From Acidobacteriota bacterium (lineage in GTDB: Bacteria > Acidobacteriota > Polarisedimenticolia > Gp22-AA2): a stretch of DNA of 64,000 nt. The position numbers were made by a program, and so were the translations under genes. Positions 18,651 to 28,451 of the stretch are shown in pieces; within the stretch, counting starts at the first letter, position 1; each line of letters begins with the position of its first letter. The stretch is from assembly GCA_003223135.1 (NCBI GenBank), contig QHXX01000022.1, positions 1 through 64,000 on the forward strand, read 5' to 3'. The notes beneath the pieces were generated by a model that was not told the origin of the DNA, did no database searches, and saw only the letters and a list, made by a program, of their open reading frames with translations.

Positions 18651-19475
18651 TCAATGCGCGTTTCGCTCCGCGCGCTCCTTCAGGGCCCGGTTCATCGCCT
18701 CGAAGCCCTGCTGCGTCGCGTTCCACATGGAGCGCGGCATGAACGGAATGAGCAGACCGCGGAAGGTCTCGCGCTGAGAGAAGCGCACCCTGCCGGCTGA
18801 AAATGGCGCGATCGTGAAGACGTGTTCCCCGTCAAAGACGCCAGGGAGGAGCACGCGGCCCAGCCAGCGCAGCTCGCGGTCCGGGTCGGCGATGAGAACA
18901 GTGGGTCGAAAGGTCATGCCGCGCCGTCCCGGCAGGCGGATCTCGACGGTGAGGCGCTCGTCCCTGCGGACGGCGCCTTCGATTCTCACGATGAACGGGT
19001 TCCAGCGCGCGTACGACTGGAAATCCGCAAGGACGTCCCAGACGCGCCGGGCGGACGCTTCGATCGTCACGTGCGAGAGGAGCCGCCGTTCGACCAGCCC
19101 GCGGCGCGGTTCCGGCAGAAGCGGGATCGAAGAGGCGTCGTACTCAACGGTCGCCCGCTCCGCCATGCGCGCGGCCGTTCGGGTCCAGATCTCGACCGAA
19201 GCGCGGAACGCCGGCAGCGCCGGAACAGGGGCGCCCCCGGGGATCGCCGCGAGTTTCGCGTCTCCCTTGGCCAAAAGCGACGCCGCTCCGGAAGGCTGGC
19301 CGCACTGCAGCTTGTGGAATCCGGCCGCCACCTGGATCAGGCCATGCAGGAGAATTTCGTCCGCTCCCAGCGCCCGGCGCCAGGCGTCCTCCCAGACCTC
19401 GTGGGCCTCGAAGAATTGCGCGCGGTTGAACAGGACGCTCCCTTCATCGAGAAGGCGCTCCATTCTGGAATCCAA
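18651..19475 (-). CDS. DUF309-like domain fused to SRPBCC domain
   Basis: N-terminal FNRAQFFEAHEVWEDAWR...LLHGLIQVAAGFHK (DUF309 pattern); C-terminal IEASARRVWDVLADFQSYARWNPFI (SRPBCC pattern). Confidence 0.8.
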   Translation of the reverse strand: MDSRMERLLDEGSVLFNRAQFFEAHEVWEDAWRRALGADEILLHGLIQVAAGFHKLQCGQPSGAASLLAKGDAKLAAIPGGAPVPALPAFRASVEIWTRTAARMAERATVEYDASSIPLLPEPRRGLVERRLLSHVTIEASARRVWDVLADFQSYARWNPFIVRIEGAVRRDERLTVEIRLPGRRGMTFRPTVLIADPDRELRWLGRVLLPGVFDGEHVFTIAPFSAGRVRFSQRETFRGLLIPFMPRSMWNATQQGFEAMNRALKERAERNAH

Positions 19476-19622
19476 GGCCGTTTCTCCGGGCCGGGGCAGG
19501 GACAGCGGATATCGTATCGGCGCCGGCGAGACTGTATCTCAAAGACAGTGCTGGCGGGGAAGAGGCGGGACCTCAAAATGCGCCGGGGACTTCGTCCTGT
19601 CTTGATCTACAATCGTGGCACC

Positions 19623-20159
19623 GTGAGACGCCATTTCATACTGACTGCCATCGGAAAGGATCGCCCCGGGATCGTCGCGGACCTGGCGGAGATGGTGTTC
19701 GATCTCGGCTGCAACCTCGAGACCAGCAGCATGATCAACCTGGGAAGCGAGTTCGCCACCATGCTCCTGCTCTCCGGCCGCGGCGACGACCTGCACCAGC
19801 GCCTGCACATGACCTGCAAGCACCTGGAGTACGAGAAGGGGATGACGATCTTCATCAAGCCGATCGAGGAGGGCGCAGGTCCTGCATCCCCGCCGGGCGG
19901 CCGGCCGTTCCGCGTGCGGACGATGGGCGAGGACAAGGCCGGGATCGTGGCCAGAACGGCCCGGGCGATCGCCGACGCCGGCGGCAACATCCTGGAGCTG
20001 ACGTCCCATTTGAAAACGGCCGCCTCCACCGGCACCCCGCTCTACGAGATGGAAATACGCTTCGATTTGCCGCGCTCGGTCGATCCGGACGGGCTGCGCA
20101 GGACGCTCCAGACGATCGAAGAGTCGCTCCACATCGACATCACCCTGTCGCCCGTCTGA
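19623..20159 (+). CDS. Tandem ACT-domain protein, GcvR-like
   Basis: FILTAIGKDRPGIVADLAEMVFDLGCNLE and FRVRTMGEDKAGIVARTARAIADAGGNI; GTG start. Confidence 0.85.
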   Translation: MRRHFILTAIGKDRPGIVADLAEMVFDLGCNLETSSMINLGSEFATMLLLSGRGDDLHQRLHMTCKHLEYEKGMTIFIKPIEEGAGPASPPGGRPFRVRTMGEDKAGIVARTARAIADAGGNILELTSHLKTAASTGTPLYEMEIRFDLPRSVDPDGLRRTLQTIEESLHIDITLSPV

Positions 20160-20166
20160 GCCGTTC

Positions 20167-21123
20167 ATGAGGAGCCCGGACCTGCGAAGCGCCGCGCAGG
20201 AGGGACGCGCCACACCCTCGCGCTGGTACACGCACGGCTGGAACCGCGATCTCTCCTGGCGACTGATCCACGCCATCATCCCCAGAGTACCGCGCCTCCT
20301 GCGGCCGCCGATCCACGTCGCCACCACGGCCGTCTGCTACCTGGCGATGCCGCGGGAGAGGCACGCCGCCCGCCTCAACCTCGAGCGGGTCACCCGGCGA
20401 CCCGGTCTCCCGGCGCGCCTCCTGGCGTTCCGCCTGTTCTACAACTTCAGCAAATTCATGGTCGGGTACACCGACCTCGTGCGGATGCGGCCGGAGGCGA
20501 TGCGGCGTTTCGTCGAGGGGGGTGACGACGCGCGGCGGCTCGTCGATACGCTTCTGGCCGATGGGAAGGGGTTGATCGTCCTGACGATGCACCTGGGGAA
20601 CTGGGAGATGGGTCTGGCGCACCTGGCCTGCATGGGGCGGCCGGTGAGCGTCGTGCTGCGGCCCGAGGGCTCGGAAGCGGCTCCCTACGAAAGTGAGGCG
20701 CGCCGCCGGGCCGGGGTGCGCATCGTCCCTGCAGGGGAGTCGGCCTGGAACGGTCTCGATCTTTTGCTGGCGCTCCGCCGCGGGGAGATCGTGGCGATCC
20801 AGGGGGACCGCCCGTTCGGGCCGCTGCGCGAGCGCGTGCGGCTCTTCGGCGCACCCGTCGATCTCCCGGCGGGCCCCTTTTTTCTGGCGCAGGCGAGCGG
20901 CGCGCCGATCCTCGCCGTCTGCGTGCCGATTCGCGGCCACTTCCGGTACCGGATCGTCGTGGACGGCCCGCTCCGCGTCGGGCCCGGTGTTACGGACGTG
21001 CGGGCGGCGGTCGAGGCGTTCGCCCGGATCCTCGAGAGGTTCGTCTCCGCCTACCCGACCCAGTGGTTCAACTTCTATGAAGTGTGGGAGAGGTTCGAAG
21101 GGGTGGGCGCGCCACCAGGCTGA
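20167..21123 (+). CDS. LpxL/HtrB-like lysophospholipid acyltransferase
   Basis: LTMHLGNWEMGLAHLA (HX4-type motif), IQGDRPFG, FNFYEVWE. Confidence 0.82.
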   Translation: MRSPDLRSAAQEGRATPSRWYTHGWNRDLSWRLIHAIIPRVPRLLRPPIHVATTAVCYLAMPRERHAARLNLERVTRRPGLPARLLAFRLFYNFSKFMVGYTDLVRMRPEAMRRFVEGGDDARRLVDTLLADGKGLIVLTMHLGNWEMGLAHLACMGRPVSVVLRPEGSEAAPYESEARRRAGVRIVPAGESAWNGLDLLLALRRGEIVAIQGDRPFGPLRERVRLFGAPVDLPAGPFFLAQASGAPILAVCVPIRGHFRYRIVVDGPLRVGPGVTDVRAAVEAFARILERFVSAYPTQWFNFYEVWERFEGVGAPPG

Positions 21124-22630
21124 GGAGTGTTTTCCGCTCGGTCTTGCCGCGGGCGCTCACGGGGATTCGATCTACCAACTCGATGCGTCGCGGCACCTTG
21201 AAGGAGGCGAGCCGCCCACCGCAGACCGAAAGGAGAGTCTCGCGGGTCACGCCGCGCGCCACCACCACGCAGGCGCACACCGCCTGTCCGCGGTGGCGGT
21301 CCGGCGCTCCGAAGACGACCACCTGCCGGACGCCGGGCACGTCGCGCAGAACCGCCTCGACCTCGGCCGGGTTCACCTTCCGGCCGCCCACGTTGATCAT
21401 CCGGTCGACGCGGCCGAGCAGGCAGAGCCGCCCATCGGCGTCGATGCGCCCGAGGTCCCCCGTGACGAAGCGCCCGCCGCCCAGGTCGGACCCGCTCTCG
21501 GGGACGTAGCCGACAGCCACCGCCTCGCTCTCCACGCACAGGCGGCCGACCCCGTCCTCGCCGCCGCGCCCGGTGCGCAGGTCCACCCGAACTCCCTCGA
21601 GCGGCGTCCCGACGCAGCCGTCGGGGACTACCCCGTCGCGCGACCGGTCATAGGAGATCCCGCCGCACTCACTGGCTCCGTAAAAGGTCCTCACGGGCAG
21701 TCCGAAGCGCTCCTTGAAGGCGCGCGACACGCCGGCCGGGAGCGGCGCGCCGGCCGACAGGCACAGACGCAGTCCCTTGAAGCGCTTCCTCCCCGCTGTC
21801 TGCAGCAGAAGACTGAAGAGGTACGGCGTGCCGGGCAGAACCAGAGGGCCCGGGCGCGAGAGCGCCTCCACCAGGAGAGCCGGCAGGGGCTGCTCAAGGA
21901 GGAGCGGACGCGTTCCCTGCAAGACGAGCGACATCAGAACGTGCCCGAAGCCGTAAGCGTGCCCGAGCGGGATGGCGGTGACCAGCGTGTCGCCCGGGCG
22001 GACACCCAGTGTGCCCGTGATCTGACGCGCGTCGGCGAGGAGCTGGTCGGCCGTCACCACGACGCCGCGCGGCCGGCCTGTGCTCCCGGACGTCAGTCGC
22101 ACGACCGCCGCCTCCCGGTGCGCCTCGCACCCGGCGACCATGGGGCCGCCGGTCCCGGTCTTCGACGCGATACGCCGTCCCGGAATCCAGGCGTGCAGAC
22201 CCGAAAGCGAATCGCCCAGGTCCTCGACATCGCCTGCGTCGGGATCGGCCCGCCGATCCAGCAGGCAGAAGGCGGGCCGCAGCGTCCGGACCAGATCCGC
22301 GATCTCGGCACGCGACAAGTCGGCATCGGCCAGGAGCGGAACGAAGCCACGCTTCCAGAGGGTTGTGATCGCCACCAGGTAGGTGTCGAGGTTGCGGCAG
22401 GACAAAAGGACCAGCTGGCCGGAATCGGGGACCGCCGTCGGGCGCCCCGTCACGGTGCCGACACGCACGAGGCGTCGCTCGGCCCCGAGGATCCGCCTTT
22501 CGAAAGAATCGACGTCGAGACTGCATCCGGGCGGAAGGCAACCGGCCACGTCTCTCTTGGGGGAGGCGGCGAGGCTGGCCAGGAGTCTGTCGTGGAGCGC
22601 CCTCGTCGGCGGCCCGGGCATGCGGCGCAT
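21068..22630 (-). CDS. AMP-dependent synthetase/ligase (acyl-CoA/ACP ligase-like)
   Basis: RLTSGSTGRPRGVV, YGASECGGISYD, TGDLGRIDADGRLCLLGRVDRMINVGGRKVNPAEVEAVL. Confidence 0.92.
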   Translation of the reverse strand: MRRMPGPPTRALHDRLLASLAASPKRDVAGCLPPGCSLDVDSFERRILGAERRLVRVGTVTGRPTAVPDSGQLVLLSCRNLDTYLVAITTLWKRGFVPLLADADLSRAEIADLVRTLRPAFCLLDRRADPDAGDVEDLGDSLSGLHAWIPGRRIASKTGTGGPMVAGCEAHREAAVVRLTSGSTGRPRGVVVTADQLLADARQITGTLGVRPGDTLVTAIPLGHAYGFGHVLMSLVLQGTRPLLLEQPLPALLVEALSRPGPLVLPGTPYLFSLLLQTAGRKRFKGLRLCLSAGAPLPAGVSRAFKERFGLPVRTFYGASECGGISYDRSRDGVVPDGCVGTPLEGVRVDLRTGRGGEDGVGRLCVESEAVAVGYVPESGSDLGGGRFVTGDLGRIDADGRLCLLGRVDRMINVGGRKVNPAEVEAVLRDVPGVRQVVVFGAPDRHRGQAVCACVVVARGVTRETLLSVCGGRLASFKVPRRIELVDRIPVSARGKTERKTLLSLVARPPLRTSPTLHRS

Positions 22631-22701
22631 TATAGCGGCAGTGCCGCACTTTCCGGCGCTTGATGTTGCGGTGTCGTCAAGGCCGGGGGTATCATCCAGC
22701 C

Positions 22702-23685
22702 GTGAGCGACGCCACCTCCGGTCCGCCTGCTCCCTCCGCGCCCAGGCGTTGCGACCTCCACCTCCATACCCGCTACTCGTCCTGGCGCCACGCGCGCGTC
22801 CTGCGAGCGCGCGATTCGTACTCCGAGCCGGTCGATGTGTTCGACCGGGCGAAGGCCGCCGGGATGGACTACGTGGCGATCACCGACCACGACTCCATCG
22901 AGGGGGCCCTGGGCCTCCTCGAGGCCCGGCCGGATCGGGCGTCCGAGATCATCGTGGGCGAGGAGGTGGAGACGCGCTTCCCCGACACCGGGCAGCCGCT
23001 GCACGTCAATGTCTATGGTCTCGATGAGTCAGCGCACCGCGAGGTGCAGATCCTGCGCGGAAACGTCCGCGAGCTCGTTTCTTATCTGCGCCGGCGCGGT
23101 CTCCTGTTCGTCCTTAATCATCCGTTCTGGTCCTACCGATTCCAGAAGCGCCCGCGCGCCTACGTCGAGGAGATCCTGGAGCTGTTCGACCACATCGAGG
23201 TGGCCAACAGCACGATGCCGTCCGGCCACGGCGAGGCGGCCGAGGCGATGTTGCGCTATGCCCTGGCCCTCGGCCTGCGCAAGACGGCCGTCGGCGGCAG
23301 CGACGCGCACGTTCTGGACCACGTCGGCTCGTCCTACACGTGCGCGCCGGGCGACACCGCCTCCGAATGGCTCGCGAGCGTGGCGCGTGGCGACTGCCGT
23401 CCGGTCGGAAGCGTCATCGGCTTCCCGCGCCTCCTGTCGCACGTCTACCGCGCCGTCGGCCGCTACTACGCCGGCATGGCGACACCCGAGGGCCGGGCCG
23501 GGATGGATGCCGTGAATTACCTCGCCGCCGCCGTCCTCCTGCCCGCCGCGACCGTTCTCGGCGTTCCCGCCGTCCTCGCCTGCCTCAACGAGATCAAGCA
23601 GCGCTCGGTCCTCGCCGTGACGCGCCGCAGTCTGGAGCGTCTCATCGGCGCCGGGGCGCAGGCTCCCCTCGAGGCGTTGGACTGA
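22702..23685 (+). CDS. PHP-domain metal-dependent phosphoesterase
   Basis: CDLHLHTRYSSW, YVAITDHDSIEG, GGSDAHVLDHVG. Confidence 0.9.
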   Translation: MSDATSGPPAPSAPRRCDLHLHTRYSSWRHARVLRARDSYSEPVDVFDRAKAAGMDYVAITDHDSIEGALGLLEARPDRASEIIVGEEVETRFPDTGQPLHVNVYGLDESAHREVQILRGNVRELVSYLRRRGLLFVLNHPFWSYRFQKRPRAYVEEILELFDHIEVANSTMPSGHGEAAEAMLRYALALGLRKTAVGGSDAHVLDHVGSSYTCAPGDTASEWLASVARGDCRPVGSVIGFPRLLSHVYRAVGRYYAGMATPEGRAGMDAVNYLAAAVLLPAATVLGVPAVLACLNEIKQRSVLAVTRRSLERLIGAGAQAPLEALD

Positions 23686-23707
23686 TTTCTCGCTCGCCGA
23701 GTGCCCA

Positions 23708-23795
23708 CCATCCCTCAAGAAAACCCCCGAGGCTTGTTCCAGGGAATCCCTCCATCTCTCAAGGACACGCCCGAGGTTTGTTTCAGGGAATCTCT
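23708..23795 (+). repeat. Two-copy 44-bp imperfect tandem repeat
   Basis: CCATCcCTCAAG...CCCGAGGcTTGTTcCAGGGAATCcCT repeated at 23708 and 23752. Confidence 0.85.
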
Positions 23796-23894
23796 GATTG
23801 TCTCGGCGCCCTCTCCCCGTGATATTGCGTGAATTGAGCGGACGAGCGGCCGCGGGGACACCCTCGGCGTCCCTGCAAGGACACGGAGGACGCA

Positions 23895-26800
23895 ATGCGG
23901 CGACGATCGGCGGGCGCGCGGGTCGGGATATGGGTCGTTCAGTTGATTCTGCCGATTTCCGTGCTGATCGCCCTTCCGGCGCCGGTGCGGAAGTCCCTCG
24001 CGCCCGCCGGCGCGGCGGTGTTGGAAAAGATCAATCGAGAAGGGCGGGCCACCTACTGGGTGGTCCTGAAGGAGCAGGCCGACCTGAGCGGCGCGTTCCG
24101 GATCGCGGACTGGGCGGCGCGCGGCCAATACGTCTACGACGCGCTCACATCCGTAGCGGCCCGCAGCCAGGTCGGGGTTGCCTCCCACCTCAAGACTCGG
24201 GCCCTCCCCCACAAGTCGTTCTGGATTGTCAACGCCATCCAGGTGACCAGCGGACCCGACGTCCTCGACCAGATCCGCAGGCGGAAGGAGGTGAGGGAGA
24301 TCCAGGCCGACACGGTCTTCACCATCCCGGATCCCGAGCCTGCGGCGGAGGTCACGCCGATCCAGGGGGTGGAGTGGAACATCGACCGCATCAACGCCCC
24401 CCAGGTCTGGTCGAGCTTCGGCGTCCGCGGCGAAGGAATCGTCGTCGCGAACATCGACACTGGCGTGCAGTTCGACCATCCGGCGCTCGTGGCGCAGTAT
24501 CGAGGTAATCGCGGCGCGGGGCGTTTCGACCACAGTTATAACTGGTTCGATCCCTCGAGTGCGTGCGCCAACCCGGCCGAGGCGCCGTGCGACAACAACG
24601 GGCACGGCACGCACACCATGGGCACCATGATCGGCGACGACGGTGGAGCCAACCAGATCGGCGTCGCCCCCCGTGCCCAATGGATTGCCGCCAAGGGCTG
24701 CGAAACCAACGATTGCTCGGCGGCGGCCCTGACCGCCTCCGCCCAGTGGATCCTCGCCCCCACCGACTTGAACGGAGGAAACCCCCGCCCGGATCTGCGA
24801 CCCCATGTCGTGAACAGCTCCTGGGGAGGTCAGGGCGGTAACATGTTCTATCAGGAGTTCGTGCGCGCCTGGGTGGCGGCGGGAATCTTCCCGGCTTTTT
24901 CGAACGGCAACGCCGGCCCGGACTGCGGCACCACGGGATCCCCCGGTGACTACCCGGAGAGCTACTCGTCCGGCGCCTTCGACGCCAACAACGTCATCGC
25001 GAGGTTCTCGGGCCGCGGTCCCTCCCGCTTCGAGGGAGTCGTGAAACCGAACATCGCCGCGCCGGGCGTGAGCGTCCGCAGCAGCACGCCGACCGACTCG
25101 TACGCCTCCAAGAGCGGCACCTCGATGGCCTCCCCCCACACCGCGGCCACGGTGGCCCTGATGTGGTCGGCCAGCCCCGCCCTGCTCGGTCAGATCGCCG
25201 AGACCCGGGCACTTCTGGATCAGTCGGCCAGCGATACGTCCGACCTCCAATGCGGCGGCGTCGCGGCCAGTAACAACGTCTGGGGCGAGGGGGCGCTGGA
25301 TGCCTTGGCCGCGGTCCAGCGGTCGCCAAGAGAGCCGGCCGGCGCGCTCCAGGGCACGTCGACCGACGCCGCTTCCGGCCTGTCCGTGTCGGGCACCGTC
25401 GTAGAGGCCGCCGGCCCGATCACACGAACCACGAGGACGGATGACACCGGCGCCTACCGCTTCCCCGTGCTGTCCGCCGGCTCCTACAACATCACCGCGA
25501 GAGCGTTTGGCTATTCGAGCCAGACGGCCTCCGTCTTCGTGGCCGATGGCGGGACCGCCGTTCGGGACTTTCGGCTTGCGTCGACGCCGCGGTACGGTCT
25601 GGACGGCCACGTGCGCGACGGCACGGGCACGCCGGTCGCCGGCGCCGCCGTGACCATCGTGGGCACGCCGATTCCGTCCGCCACCACCGATGCCCTCGGC
25701 TATTACGGCTTCGCCGGCGTGCCCCCGGGCACCTACGACGTGCGGGCGCGTCCGGGCGGCGGGTGCCTGGCTGCCGGGACAAGGCAGCTGATCCTGAACG
25801 GCGACGCGACCGGGTTCGACATCAGCCTGCCGGACCGATCGGACGCCTTCGGCTACACCTGCCGGCACGAGGCGCCTGCTTACATCGAGGCCGGCACCCC
25901 CCTCGGTGTGGACTTCGACACCACCCGGAAGGTGGTGAACCTGCCGTTTGCGTTCACCTACTATGGCCACACCTACCAGTCGGCGGCGGTCTGCGCTTAT
26001 GGCTCGCTGAGCTTCGTGGGCGGCTGCGACCTGCAGCTGTGCGAATATCCGGTCCCGCTCCCCAGCGTGGAATCGCCCGACGGCACCATCTTCCCGTTCT
26101 GGGAATACTTGACCGTTCCCAAGGACAGCGTCCGCAGCGAGGTCCTTGGCTCGGCGCCCGACCGCCGTTTCGTGGTCGAGTGGCGCAACGTCGGCGTGCG
26201 CGGCATCAGCGTCGCCATCGACTTCGAGGTCATCCTCCACGAGAACGGCACGATCGAAACGCAGTACCGCAACGTAGGGGACGACCCGCAGGAGAAGGGC
26301 AGCTGCGCCACGATCGGCATCGAGGACCCGTCTGGAACCACCGCGCTGATGTACTCGTTCCACCAGCCGTCGATCGCGATGCCGCAGCACGCCGTCGTCT
26401 ACCGCCCGCCGCCCTCACCCGCCGTGGAAGGCACGATCACCGATGCCAACGACGGCGCGCCGATCGCGGGAGCGACGGTGCGTGCAATGAAGGCCGGCAC
26501 CCCCGTGGTCACGCTGACGACCGACACCAACGGGGTCTACTTCACGCAGTTGCCGCGCGGCGAGTACACCGTCGAGGTCAGCAAGGCGAGATACGGCAGC
26601 CGATCGACGGTTGTCAGCCTCGTCGAGGACCGCACCTACACACAGGACTTCGCGCTCGAGACGCCCCTCGCCGAGGACAACCCGACCGCCCTCGATTTCG
26701 TGGTGCCCCGGGGCGATCGGCGGACCGGGACGCTGGCGCTGCGCAACGGCGGCGGGCTGGATTTGGCCTGGATGATGAGCGAGATCGGCACGTCGCAGCA

Positions 26801-28148
26801 GACCCCCGGGACCATTCTCAAGACCTGGACGCCCACGGTGTGGCCCAACGGCGTGGGGTACGACGGCGACGTCTGGCTGGCTGACATCACCGGGAACCGA
26901 AACACCGAATTCACCGTCGATGGCGCGCCGACCGGCGCCTCCTGGCCCGCCAACTTCGGGGGCGCGTGGCCCGGTGACATGGCCTACGACGCGGGGCGCG
27001 GCTGGATGTGCCAGGTCAACGGGACCACCGACGGCATCTACGGCATCTATTGCTGGGATCCCGCCAGCGGCAGCCTGACGGGTTCGATCACCGGGAGCTT
27101 CCCGTGGGCGCGCTCATGGCAGAAGGGTCTGGCCTACCGCCCGGACGACGACAGCTTCTACGTCGACAGCCCCATCGAGCAGATCCTGTACCACGTCGCC
27201 GGCTTCAGCCACGCCGCGCCCGGCGCGGTGATCGGGCAGTGCGTCACTCCGAATCTCGAATTCCCCGGGCTGGGCTGGAACCCGGCCTTTGGCACGGTCT
27301 GGGGAACGACCGTAGCCTCCACCATCAACGCTCTCGATCCCGAAACCTGCGCCCTGGAAGAGACGCTGACGACCCCCGGCTCCGGCTGCTGCGTCTACGG
27401 TCTGGAGACGGACGAAGCCGGCAATCTATGGATAGGCCACAGCCACACCAATCCCCGGGTCTCCCTCCTCGCCAGCGGCCTCCCGAGCTCCACAAACGTG
27501 CCCTGGCTGTCCGAGAGCGTCGCCTCCGGCACACTAGCCCCGGCCGCAACGCAGTCGATCGAGGTGACCGCCGACGCCGCCGGCCTCGCGCCGGGCACCT
27601 ACGCGAGCGAGCTGGTCATCAGAACCAACAGCGCGCGCCTGCGCAACCTCCGGGTGCCGGTCACGCTGGTCGTGACCTCCACTCAGCAGCCCTACCTCGG
27701 TCAGCCGTTCGCGGTACCGGGGCTCATCCAGGCGGAGGACTTCGATCGCGGCGGCGAGGGCGTGGCCTACCACGACAATGTCCCCGGGAACGCGGGGAGC
27801 CTCTACCGCCCCGATGAAGACGTGGACATCATCGCCCCGTACCCCGGTGGTCACGTGGTCAACAATTTCGAGACGGGGGAGTGGCTCGAGTACACAATCA
27901 GCGTCTCGCAGACCAGTACTTACCGGCTCGAGGCTCTGGCGAGCAGCGAGTTCGAGGGAAGCCGCTGGCACATGGAGATCGACGGCGTGGACGTGACGGG
28001 CCCCGTGACCGTCCCCAACACGGGGAGCTGGCGGAGCTTCCAGTGGATGGGGGTCGGAGGCGTGAGTCTCGCGACGGGCCGGCACGTCCTGCGCCTGCAC
28101 GCCGAGCAGGAGTACTTCAACCTCGACGCCCTTCGCATCGTCCAGTAA
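23895..28148 (+). CDS. Secreted S8 subtilisin-like peptidase with carboxypeptidase-regulatory-like domains and C-terminal CBM6-like domain
   Basis: Catalytic triad VANIDTGVQFDHP, NGHGTHTMGT, SGTSMASPHTAA; repeated SGTVVEA/GHVRDGTGTPVAGAAVT/GTITDANDGAPIAGATV; IQAEDF...GEWLEYTISV. Confidence 0.9.
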   Translation: MRRRSAGARVGIWVVQLILPISVLIALPAPVRKSLAPAGAAVLEKINREGRATYWVVLKEQADLSGAFRIADWAARGQYVYDALTSVAARSQVGVASHLKTRALPHKSFWIVNAIQVTSGPDVLDQIRRRKEVREIQADTVFTIPDPEPAAEVTPIQGVEWNIDRINAPQVWSSFGVRGEGIVVANIDTGVQFDHPALVAQYRGNRGAGRFDHSYNWFDPSSACANPAEAPCDNNGHGTHTMGTMIGDDGGANQIGVAPRAQWIAAKGCETNDCSAAALTASAQWILAPTDLNGGNPRPDLRPHVVNSSWGGQGGNMFYQEFVRAWVAAGIFPAFSNGNAGPDCGTTGSPGDYPESYSSGAFDANNVIARFSGRGPSRFEGVVKPNIAAPGVSVRSSTPTDSYASKSGTSMASPHTAATVALMWSASPALLGQIAETRALLDQSASDTSDLQCGGVAASNNVWGEGALDALAAVQRSPREPAGALQGTSTDAASGLSVSGTVVEAAGPITRTTRTDDTGAYRFPVLSAGSYNITARAFGYSSQTASVFVADGGTAVRDFRLASTPRYGLDGHVRDGTGTPVAGAAVTIVGTPIPSATTDALGYYGFAGVPPGTYDVRARPGGGCLAAGTRQLILNGDATGFDISLPDRSDAFGYTCRHEAPAYIEAGTPLGVDFDTTRKVVNLPFAFTYYGHTYQSAAVCAYGSLSFVGGCDLQLCEYPVPLPSVESPDGTIFPFWEYLTVPKDSVRSEVLGSAPDRRFVVEWRNVGVRGISVAIDFEVILHENGTIETQYRNVGDDPQEKGSCATIGIEDPSGTTALMYSFHQPSIAMPQHAVVYRPPPSPAVEGTITDANDGAPIAGATVRAMKAGTPVVTLTTDTNGVYFTQLPRGEYTVEVSKARYGSRSTVVSLVEDRTYTQDFALETPLAEDNPTALDFVVPRGDRRTGTLALRNGGGLDLAWMMSEIGTSQQTPGTILKTWTPTVWPNGVGYDGDVWLADITGNRNTEFTVDGAPTGASWPANFGGAWPGDMAYDAGRGWMCQVNGTTDGIYGIYCWDPASGSLTGSITGSFPWARSWQKGLAYRPDDDSFYVDSPIEQILYHVAGFSHAAPGAVIGQCVTPNLEFPGLGWNPAFGTVWGTTVASTINALDPETCALEETLTTPGSGCCVYGLETDEAGNLWIGHSHTNPRVSLLASGLPSSTNVPWLSESVASGTLAPAATQSIEVTADAAGLAPGTYASELVIRTNSARLRNLRVPVTLVVTSTQQPYLGQPFAVPGLIQAEDFDRGGEGVAYHDNVPGNAGSLYRPDEDVDIIAPYPGGHVVNNFETGEWLEYTISVSQTSTYRLEALASSEFEGSRWHMEIDGVDVTGPVTVPNTGSWRSFQWMGVGGVSLATGRHVLRLHAEQEYFNLDALRIVQ

Positions 28149-28418
28149 GCCCGGACTGTCGTCTCGCAGGCCGGCACCTACCGGCTCGAGGCTCTGACGA
28201 GCAGCGAGTTCGAGAGAAGCCGCTGGCACATGGAGATCGACGGCGTGGACGTGACGGGGCCGGTGATGGTCCCCAATACGGGGAGCTGGCGGACCTTTCA
28301 GTGGATGGGGGTCGGAGGCGTGAGTCTCGCGACGGGCCGGCACGTCCTGCGCCTGCACGCCGAGCAGGAGTACTTCAACCTCGACGCCCTTCGCATCGTC
28401 CAGTAAGCCCGGACTGTC
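27903..28418 (+). repeat. 258-bp direct tandem duplication of the subtilase 3' end
   Basis: Copy 1 27903-28160, copy 2 28161-28418; both include the stop codon; last part essentially identical. Confidence 0.9.
28161..28406 (+). pseudogene. Orphan CBM6-like C-terminal fragment (second repeat copy)
   Basis: Reads TYRLEALTSSEFERSRWHMEIDGVDVTGPVMVPNTGSWRTFQWMG...LDALRIVQ* but has no start codon or upstream domain. Confidence 0.75.
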
Positions 28419-28451
28419 GGCCGGCGCCGGTTCCGGGGCGGCGGCACTCTC

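Noticed and set aside
20693-22663. 656-aa plus-strand ORF across the AMP-ligase
   Set aside because: Shadow ORF; opposite-strand ligase motifs are unambiguous
23715-26390. 891-aa minus-strand ORF across the subtilase
   Set aside because: Shadow ORF; the plus strand encodes an intact catalytic triad
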